This document shows, in pieces, positions 42,805-50,170 of a stretch of DNA of 64,000 bases; position 1 is the first letter of the stretch; every line of letters begins with the position of its first letter. The stretch spans positions 1 through 64,000 of the forward strand of contig JAGLOO010000030.1 in the NCBI GenBank assembly GCA_023138875.1, written 5' to 3'. Under the pieces are notes generated by a model. The model was not told where the DNA came from. It worked only from the letters and a program-made list of their open reading frames with translations, and did no database searches. This stretch comes from Bacteroidales bacterium. GTDB lineage: Bacteria; Bacteroidota; Bacteroidia; Bacteroidales; GCA-2748055. The translations under genes and the position numbers were made by a program.

Positions 42805-43767
42805 TTAATCAAAAGATTGGCCCGACATAATGGAGGTCCGGATAAGCCTGTCATACTCCTCCGGAGTAAGTTCCAGGAAGAAATAGTTGATGGGATTGAC
42901 AGGTTCTCCATTGAGATGCACTTCATAATGCAGGTGGGGTGCCACACTCAATCCGGTGTCTCCAACTGTCCCGATCACATCACCCCTCTTTACCCTCTGG
43001 CCGCTCCGGACATTCAGTTCGTCCATATATGCATAAAGGGTTTTATATCCGTAACCGTGATCGATCTGAATCCTGTTCCCCAATCCGCGTCCCGACCGGA
43101 CTGCTGTCTCCACCACCCCGTCAGCCGTAGCATATACCGGAGTTCCCACAGGCGCGGAAAAATCAATACCCGTATGCATTTTCCTGATCTTATAAATGGG
43201 ATGAATGCGGTGACCGAATCCGGAGGCAATGAGGGTCAGGTCCCTGTTTTCAATGGGCTGGATCGCCGGAATAGCGGGCAACATATCCAGCCTGGCCTCT
43301 CCCTTGATCATCAACACATCATACATGGATGCGGTGCTTTTGTCGTGACTGATCATCGAATCCAGCTTATGGGCTGTAAACGTTACAATCTCCTCATTGG
43401 AAGCGTGAAGCAGGCTTTGATAGTTCACGTCGTTCCCCGGATTCATTTCACCTTCCACCGGTTCAGTCTCAAAGATCACCCTGTAAATATCCTTATCAAT
43501 ACGCTGTATTTCATGCATCACTGTATCCACCATTCCTTTTCTCTCATTCAGTGCCTCATACTGCTCCACGAGCAATTCATTCTCCCGCCTGATCTGTCGC
43601 TCACGGGGAGTGTCGAAAAAAAGTGAGTAGAAAACATTCAACAGGATGGCCATGACCAGTATGGCAGCCACATAGATGACAACCCGCCAGATACGTGCAC
43701 CAAGACTATCGTCGAGTTTATTGTAATTAAGGTCTTCAGGATTGAACTTGAACTGCGACCGGGCCAT
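42805..43767 (-). CDS. M23 metallopeptidase 2 of tandem array
   Basis: The 320-residue protein starts MARSQFKFNPEDLNYNKLDD, has a transmembrane helix near 27-47, a helical region and a C-terminal M23 domain with intact HTGIDFSAPVG and PHLHYEVHLNG. Its ATG overlaps the stop of the upstream peptidase (TAATG), so they are translationally coupled. It probably remodels the cell wall from the periplasmic face of the inner membrane. Confidence 0.9.
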   Translation of the reverse strand: MARSQFKFNPEDLNYNKLDDSLGARIWRVVIYVAAILVMAILLNVFYSLFFDTPRERQIRRENELLVEQYEALNERKGMVDTVMHEIQRIDKDIYRVIFETEPVEGEMNPGNDVNYQSLLHASNEEIVTFTAHKLDSMISHDKSTASMYDVLMIKGEARLDMLPAIPAIQPIENRDLTLIASGFGHRIHPIYKIRKMHTGIDFSAPVGTPVYATADGVVETAVRSGRGLGNRIQIDHGYGYKTLYAYMDELNVRSGQRVKRGDVIGTVGDTGLSVAPHLHYEVHLNGEPVNPINYFFLELTPEEYDRLIRTSIMSGQSFD

Positions 43768-44768
43768 TATTTCTGGCTCATTGCATTTGGTTTGTAAACT
43801 CCTTCCGGCAGAGTGGCACGTGTGGCAAGCAAGCTGTATTCCCTGGCAGACAGGTTTTCAAAGAAGAAGTACATGGGATTAACTGTGTGGCCATTTTTTC
43901 GCACTTCATAATGCAGGTGCGGGCCCGTAGAGCGTCCTGTGCTTCCCAGTGTTCCCAATACTTCACCACGGTTCAGTTTTTGTCCGGGCTTGACCAGTAT
44001 CTCCTTGAGATGGGCATACCTGGATGTGTATCCGTATCCATGATCAATCAGAACTTCTTTGCCATATCCATACTTGCTGAAACCGGTACTGATCACGGTT
44101 CCTTCACCCGTGGCATGTATTTTCAGGCCATAAGGTCCGGCAAGATCAATACCATAATGAGGGGTCCGCCGGTGGGTGAAAGGATCGTTCCTGTATCCGT
44201 ATGAAGAGGTCATCCAGAACTGATCGGCCGATGAAATTGGGTTAATGGAAGGCTTACAGGCCACAAAATGCTGGTTCATCACCGCTTCCTTGTAAACGTC
44301 CTCAAGACTGCTGGACTGTATTTGAACCCGGTTTGAAATTTTATCAATTCTCTGGAAAACATCAAGGACCATACCCGGTTCCCGCAGGTTCCGAAATTGA
44401 CCATAAGGTTCCGAACCACCGGTACCTGCTTCCCGGATGGATGCAGGAACGGGCTTCAGGCTAAGAATCGACCTGTAAAACCGATCGTCCCTGTTCCTTA
44501 ATTCTGAAAGCTGTGATTCAACTCCCAGGAGCTGGGTATTCAGGGTTGCATAGTCCGATCGAAGCGTTGTATTGTTTCTTTCGTAAATGAGCTGCCGGGG
44601 CGTTGGATAATACCTTTCAAAGCCGAATCGCAAGACTACTGCCAGTACAATCAATCCCAGGCTAAACAACAAGGAATAGCGCAAACGCTGTCTCAGCGAC
44701 AACTTAACTCGCTCAAAACGAAGTGTTTCGGGGTTCAGAAAGTATTTTCGACTAAAAATATTCACCAT
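43767..44768 (-). CDS. M23 metallopeptidase 1 of tandem array
   Basis: The 333-residue protein has the shared FLNPETLRFERVKLSL start, a transmembrane helix near 30-50, a coiled coil with LNTQLLGVESQLSELRNRDDR and an M23 domain with HYGIDLAGPYG and PHLHYEVRKNG. All zinc ligands are present. It is divergent from alaS, with a 125-base gap. M23 peptidases near alaS are something I recall as common in this phylum; three in a row is less usual. Confidence 0.9.
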   Translation of the reverse strand: MVNIFSRKYFLNPETLRFERVKLSLRQRLRYSLLFSLGLIVLAVVLRFGFERYYPTPRQLIYERNNTTLRSDYATLNTQLLGVESQLSELRNRDDRFYRSILSLKPVPASIREAGTGGSEPYGQFRNLREPGMVLDVFQRIDKISNRVQIQSSSLEDVYKEAVMNQHFVACKPSINPISSADQFWMTSSYGYRNDPFTHRRTPHYGIDLAGPYGLKIHATGEGTVISTGFSKYGYGKEVLIDHGYGYTSRYAHLKEILVKPGQKLNRGEVLGTLGSTGRSTGPHLHYEVRKNGHTVNPMYFFFENLSAREYSLLATRATLPEGVYKPNAMSQK

Positions 44769-44827
44769 TTCTAAAAGCTAAAAATAAAAAACCACTCTCA
44801 ATATCCCAACTATTAGTCATAAAAAAT

Positions 44828-44835
44828 TATTTTTG
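44828..44835 (+). promoter_or_regulatory. -7 box before alaS
   Basis: TATTTTTG fits TAnnTTTG, 58 bases before the alaS ATG in an A/T-rich gap. No clear -33 element was found. Confidence 0.4.
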
Positions 44836-44893
44836 CACCTCTAATGCTTTTTTTACGTAACTTTCAGTTCCGGGTTACATTTTTTAAATTTTA

Positions 44894-47539
44894 ATGACAT
44901 ATACATCAATGACTTCACAGGAAATCCGGCAATCATTTTTAGATTTTTTTAAGAAGAAAAATCACCAGGTTTTTCCCTCCGCTCCTATGGTATTAAAGAA
45001 TGATCCCACCCTCATGTTTACCAATGCGGGCATGAACCAGTTCAAAGACTATTTCCTCGGGAACAGAAAGCCTTCCGGCAGGCGGGTAACCAACACACAA
45101 AAATGCCTGCGGGTAACCGGTAAACACAATGACCTGGAGGAGGTGGGACATGATACCTACCACCACACCATGTTCGAAATGCTGGGCAACTGGTCATTCG
45201 GGGATTACTTCAAGAAAGAAGCCATTGGCTGGGCATGGGAATTCCTTACCGGTTGCGTGAAACTGGACAGGGACCGCATCTATGTGACCATTTTTGAAGG
45301 TGACCGGAAAGATGGTATTGAAAGAGACCTGGAGGCATTTGGTTACTGGAATGAATATCTGGAAAAAGAGCGCATCCTTGATGGATCGAAAAAAGACAAT
45401 TTCTGGGAGATGGGAGATACAGGCCCTTGCGGACCCTGCTCTGAGATTCACATCGACCTCAGGGAAGATGCAGACCGGGAAAAGACCCCCGGTGCCGAAC
45501 TGGTGAACAAGGACCACCCGCTGGTGGTTGAGGTATGGAACCTGGTATTCATCCAGTTCAACCGGAAAGCGAGCGGGGAGCTGAAGAGCCTGCCCGAAAA
45601 ACACGTTGATACAGGCATGGGATTTGAACGCCTCTGCATGGCCATTCAAAATAAAAAATCAAACTACGATACGGATGTTTTCCAACCCATTATCCAGGAA
45701 ATAGCATCCATCTCTACCATTAAATATGGATCCGGAGAAACCACCGATGTGGCCATGCGTGTGGTTGCCGACCACCTGCGGGCCATCGCTTTTTCCATTG
45801 CCGACGGACAACTTCCTTCCAATAACAAAGCCGGCTACGTGATCAGAAGGATCCTGCGCCGTGCTGTCCGCTACGGCTTTACCTACCTTGATCAGAAAGA
45901 GCCATTTATACACAGGCTTGTACCCACACTGGCGGGCCTGATGGGTGAGACATTTCCTGAATTGAAGGCCCAGCAGGAGCTCATCCGGCGGGTGATCAGG
46001 GAAGAGGAACAATCCTTCCTTTCCACACTGGATACGGGAATGCGGTTGCTTGACCAGCTGGTGGACAACTCAAAAAAGGAAAACAGCCGGATCCTTCCGG
46101 GGAAAGAGGCTTTCGTACTTTACGATACATTCGGATTCCCCCTTGATCTGACCGAACTGATCCTTGCTGAACAGGATATGGAGGTCGACCGCCGGCAGTT
46201 TGAAAAGGAGATGAGTGCCCAGAAGAGCAGATCCAAACAGGCTGCAGAAACCGAATCTGGCGACTGGACAGAATTAATATCCGACGATGTGGAGGAGTTT
46301 GTGGGATATGACTGGCTCACCATCGAGGTGAAGATCACACGGTACAGGAAGATCAAAACCAAAAACAGGGAACTGTATCACCTGGTGTTCAACCTGACCC
46401 CTTTCTATGCCGAAAGCGGTGGACAGACAGGGGACCGGGGCATCATTGAAAATGAACAGGAACGGGTGGAGATCATCGACACCAAAAAGGAAAATGACCT
46501 GATCATCCATGTGGCCAAAAAACTTCCCTCCGATCCCTCGGCCACATTCACAGCAAAGGTGAATGAAGAACGCCGGCTCCGGACTGCCAACAACCATACA
46601 GCCACACACCTCATGCACCATGCCCTGAGGAAGGTGCTGGGAGACCACGTGGAACAGAAAGGTTCCCTGGTGGACTCCGATTACCTGCGGTTCGATTTCA
46701 GTCATTTCCAGCGGGTGACAGATGAAGAGCTCAGGAAGGTAGAATACCAGGTGAACCAAATGATCCGGTTGAACAGCACAATGGAGGAACACCGCTCTGT
46801 TCCCATAAAAAAAGCTGTGGGCATGGGAGCCCTTGCACTGTTTGGCGAGAAATACGGTGATACGGTCAGGGTGATAAAATTCGGCGATTCGGTGGAACTC
46901 TGCGGAGGAACCCACGTGGAAGCCACCGGTCAGATCGGATCCTTCAGGATATTCCGGGAGACTTCCATTGCTGCCGGGGTTAGGCGAATCGAAGCTATAA
47001 CAGGAGAAGTGGCTGAGAATTACATTGATGGCCACATCGATATGATCAGACAAATATCGGGCTCTTTCGAGAAGCAGAAAGACCTGGTGAAGGCCGTTAA
47101 AGGCATGCTGGATGAGAATAGCAAGCTTTCCAGGCAGGTGGACCGGTTCCAACAAAATGTACTGGGAATCATTGTGAAAACCCTGGAACAAAAAATGGAA
47201 CACATTGGGGATATGTATTTCATCGCTTCAAAGGTGGATCTGAGCGAGGCATCGCATCTTAAGGATCTGGCTTTCCGGTTCAGGGAACGGTACAAGAAAG
47301 TGTGCCTGGTGCTCGGGGCCGAGATTGACGGAAAAGCCCACCTGGCCGTCATGATTAATGATGAAGTGCGGCAAAACTACTCCCTGGATGCCCCCACCAT
47401 GATCCGCGAAATCTCCACCGGGATCCAGGGCGGCGGTGGCGGACAACCCTTCCTTGCCACAGCAGGCGGAAAAAATCCTGCCGGCATTGATGCAGCCCTT
47501 AAAAAGGCGAGGGAAATTGTAGTGGATGCTGTTGGCTGA
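44894..47539 (+). CDS. alaS: Alanine--tRNA ligase
   Basis: The 881-residue enzyme has class II motifs (FPSAPMVLKNDPTLMFTNAGMNQFKDYFLG, FEMLGNWSFGDYFKKEA), the GFERL motif 3 region, the editing-domain HTATHLMHHALRKVLG and CGGTHVEATG, and the C-terminal C-Ala domain with GGGGGQPFLATAGGK. It charges tRNA-Ala in the cytosol. Start could be 44894 or 44909 (MTSQEIRQ); the second fits other Bacteroidota starts slightly better, but the first is kept. Confidence 0.97.
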   Translation: MTYTSMTSQEIRQSFLDFFKKKNHQVFPSAPMVLKNDPTLMFTNAGMNQFKDYFLGNRKPSGRRVTNTQKCLRVTGKHNDLEEVGHDTYHHTMFEMLGNWSFGDYFKKEAIGWAWEFLTGCVKLDRDRIYVTIFEGDRKDGIERDLEAFGYWNEYLEKERILDGSKKDNFWEMGDTGPCGPCSEIHIDLREDADREKTPGAELVNKDHPLVVEVWNLVFIQFNRKASGELKSLPEKHVDTGMGFERLCMAIQNKKSNYDTDVFQPIIQEIASISTIKYGSGETTDVAMRVVADHLRAIAFSIADGQLPSNNKAGYVIRRILRRAVRYGFTYLDQKEPFIHRLVPTLAGLMGETFPELKAQQELIRRVIREEEQSFLSTLDTGMRLLDQLVDNSKKENSRILPGKEAFVLYDTFGFPLDLTELILAEQDMEVDRRQFEKEMSAQKSRSKQAAETESGDWTELISDDVEEFVGYDWLTIEVKITRYRKIKTKNRELYHLVFNLTPFYAESGGQTGDRGIIENEQERVEIIDTKKENDLIIHVAKKLPSDPSATFTAKVNEERRLRTANNHTATHLMHHALRKVLGDHVEQKGSLVDSDYLRFDFSHFQRVTDEELRKVEYQVNQMIRLNSTMEEHRSVPIKKAVGMGALALFGEKYGDTVRVIKFGDSVELCGGTHVEATGQIGSFRIFRETSIAAGVRRIEAITGEVAENYIDGHIDMIRQISGSFEKQKDLVKAVKGMLDENSKLSRQVDRFQQNVLGIIVKTLEQKMEHIGDMYFIASKVDLSEASHLKDLAFRFRERYKKVCLVLGAEIDGKAHLAVMINDEVRQNYSLDAPTMIREISTGIQGGGGGQPFLATAGGKNPAGIDAALKKAREIVVDAVG

Positions 47540-47569
47540 TGTTGTCAGGGGCCGTGATAATGTTTGTTT

Positions 47570-48469
47570 TTAAGCCAGGAACGTAAGGAATATGTCCTTT
47601 CCATTAGATCGCTGAGACTCGATCTGCCTGTCAAAATGCTTGATCTGCTGATCATACAGAAACTTCCTCATGGGTTGCGAACTCTCTGTCTCCCTTGACT
47701 CTTTCAGCGAATCAATGTACTCCTGTCGGTCCTCTTTGTGAATTATGGCCGGAGTTTCTTTATGGTACATCAATATAAAATTCATGATCAGCCTGGAAAC
47801 CCTGCCGTTGCCGTCTGCAAAAGGATGAATGGATACCAGGTCATAATGAAAATCAAATGCCATGTCGTAAATCTCTGGTGCCGTATTTACCTTATCTATT
47901 TTCTTTTCAAGATCTTCGCACAATGCCTTTACCATGCCTTCTACCTTCTGGAAATTCGGGTAAGACGTTTGCCCGGTGAAAACACCAATCTTCCTGTAGT
48001 CCCCCTTCGCTGAATCAAAATCCCCCCCTGCGACATGGTATTCCTGCCCCGTACCGTGCATAACCCTCGCAGCTATAGTCCGGATGAATTCCGGGGTTAC
48101 AATGCGTTTTGCCTCCACCTCCCTGGCCACAAACATCAGGGCGTTATAGTGGTCGCTTTCCATCTGCGAATGTTCAAAGGGCTTCCCCTTTGGAGTTAAT
48201 CCTTCATCAAGAAGCAATTGAGATTCAGTTGTTGTCAGGCTCGATCCTTCAATGGCCGTGGAATGATGACTAATGAACATTAAGTAATATTTTTCCCAGT
48301 CAATGGCCTCATGAAGCTTTAAAGACAGAAACTCGCTTCTTTTTTTTGCAAATAGATTGATCGTATTTTCCACTTTATACAGTATATCTGTTCTGGACAA
48401 AGTAAAGCAATTATAAAGTTCAATATGGAAAAGTGCGCAGTGGAACTGCACTGGTACAGAAAATCGCAT
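47570..48469 (-). CDS. Fic-domain protein, class II inhibitory motif
   Basis: The 299-residue protein has the Fic catalytic motif HPFADGNGRVSR (215-226) and an upstream inhibitory motif STAIEG (70-75), which fits the (S/T)xxxE(G/N) pattern of class II Fic proteins with a built-in regulatory helix. Fic enzymes transfer AMP or other nucleotides to target proteins. A C-terminal region after Fic is short. It is convergent with alaS. The N-terminal 40 residues are not family-like, so the start may be internal. Two palindromic sites lie upstream. Confidence 0.88.
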   Translation of the reverse strand: MRFSVPVQFHCALFHIELYNCFTLSRTDILYKVENTINLFAKKRSEFLSLKLHEAIDWEKYYLMFISHHSTAIEGSSLTTTESQLLLDEGLTPKGKPFEHSQMESDHYNALMFVAREVEAKRIVTPEFIRTIAARVMHGTGQEYHVAGGDFDSAKGDYRKIGVFTGQTSYPNFQKVEGMVKALCEDLEKKIDKVNTAPEIYDMAFDFHYDLVSIHPFADGNGRVSRLIMNFILMYHKETPAIIHKEDRQEYIDSLKESRETESSQPMRKFLYDQQIKHFDRQIESQRSNGKDIFLTFLA

Positions 48470-48796
48470 CTGATATCTATCTCTAAATTCCCTTCTCCGT
48501 TTTTCAAGATCAGGATGTCACATAATTGTAACATTTCAACCTGGGAAGCAAGATATATACAATCCTCTAACACTTTAGATATCAATTGTATACAATATGT
48601 ACGGCAGCAAGGCTTCCAAAATGAATGTAACAACCGTGTTACATCTGTATCTTCTGAAATGAGGACTCCTTTTTCCTGCTACAATCCTCCCAATTGAAAC
48701 TGTTGGCCGAGGTTCGCTGATATTGCGTCTGCGAAAACATTAACCTGCAGAGATTAATGTTAACTTTGTAGAACACCAGGTAACCTGTAAAGGATC
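48470..48796. promoter_or_regulatory. Upstream region of Fic gene with two operator-like palindromes
   Basis: ATTGTATACAAT (48585-48596) is a perfect 12-bp palindrome, and TGTAACA-ACCG-TGTTACA (48626-48643) is a perfect 7-bp inverted repeat with a 4-base spacer. TGTAACA resembles TTGTAACATT at 48527-48536. Both could bind dimeric regulators of the Fic gene or of the small gene at 48797. No coding sequence is seen in this gap. Confidence 0.4.
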
Positions 48797-48966
48797 ATGA
48801 CCGAGAAAGAGCGCAAAGAATTGCTCAAATACATGGAAAACCGCAAAAGAAATTTGCAGTGGATAAAGAAGCGGCGCGGGAATTCCTGGTCAGTGCAGGT
48901 ATTTACACCAAGAAAGGAAACCTGAGAAAACCATACAGGCATCTCTATTTTCCACCTGAACAATAG
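48797..48966 (+). pseudogene. Frameshifted small conserved ORF
   Basis: An AAAGGA site precedes ATG 48797. The first frame gives MTEKERKELLKYMENRKR and soon ends out of register; shifting by one base near 48850 gives KFAVDKEAAREFLVSAGIYT then a KKGNL segment and a natural stop at 48966. The two pieces together make a 56-residue protein resembling small Bacteroidota ORFs with the EAAREFLVSAGI pattern. A single-base deletion (170 instead of 171 nt) or a sequencing error explains it. Confidence 0.6.
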
Positions 48967-48982
48967 TCATTTCCCTTTCTAT

Positions 48983-49930
48983 TTATTCCTGAAAATGGTC
49001 CTCCGCTTTTATGAACCTGAATTTCTGATTCCCGAATCCGGTTTCAATATCCAGAACATACATACCCAAACTTAACTGGCTGATCTCTAAAGGAGTGGAG
49101 GCGGCCTCCTTTTTCAGCACCAGTTTACCAGTCATATCATAAATACGTACAACAAATCCGGATCCACTGGATGGTGGCGCAAAATCAAAATTTAAGATGT
49201 CACCGCAAGGATTCGGATACAACTTAATGTGTGTGTCTGGAAATACAGATTTTTCAATTCCCACAAAAAACCTGTCAGGATAGCATGACCCGAAGCGGGG
49301 ATTCACATATTCAACATTCTGATCCTTAAAACAAACATGCTCCCAGTAAAAAGAACCATCAAGACAGGTAGGGATCATGGTGATATGGCCCAGCAGTCCG
49401 TTCAGGATGCTTCCTATCCCTTCAACGATGAAATCTGGATTGTGATAGTACTAGTTGTGATCAACCAGATATCGCCTGCGATAATCCACCCCTATCTGCA
49501 TTGAATCAATCTCTTCAATAACCGAGAAGAATGTGGGATGATCATCCTGCAGATGCCTGACTGTATCCCCGACCCGGGCATTAAAATCATATAGTAAAAC
49601 TTCATCATTATGAGGGGCACCTCCAAAATCACGCCCAATGAAATAGATCTTCTTCTCCTCTTCACGCAATCCCCCCACAGGTTCAATGACCGGATTCACC
49701 GTATCCCCTTTCTCCAGACACAACCTCATATAGTCAACCTCCTGAATGGTTGTGTCGCCATGAATAGCATACCTTGCCAGGGTCGTATCCGGCGGATGGC
49801 TGTCATCACAAGTGGCTACAACCAACACATTCCAATGTACCTGCTCAGTCGGAAATGGTACATACTCCTGCGCTGCACTAACAACTACAAGTGTGATGCA
49901 TATAACCAAAAGGAGAGCTTTTCTCTGCAT
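48983..49930 (-). pseudogene. T9SS-sorted secreted protein interrupted by an in-frame TAG
   Basis: Two ORFs of the track (49451-49930 and 48983-49378) are in the same frame and are separated only by a TAG at 49453-49451 and 24 sense codons. Together they encode 315 codons: signal peptide (LLLVICITLVVVSAAQ), a body with DTLARYAIHGDTTIQEVDYM, and a C-terminal T9SS sorting domain (LYPNPCGDILNFDF, VRIYDMTGKLVL, LSLGMYVLDI). The upstream part alone lacks the sorting signal. It is a recent nonsense mutation, read-through or sequence error; sorting-domain assignment is firm. Confidence 0.82.
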
Positions 49931-50170
49931 TATTGAGGGTATTTGTTAGTCAAAAAGCAAGTTAATGAAAACTGGGGATTTTTGCGTTTCAATAATCAAC
50001 CTTCCTTTCTGTAAAGTTCTCTGTTTCATCTTCCTTACCCCAAAATGAAAATAATTATTAACTTTAATGTAATATCTGATAAGTTCCAGATATGGTTAAG
50101 TGGTGGGTACACTACACAACTTTATTACCAGCGCACCGAAACGTAACACATACTGCCAAAATCAAACATC

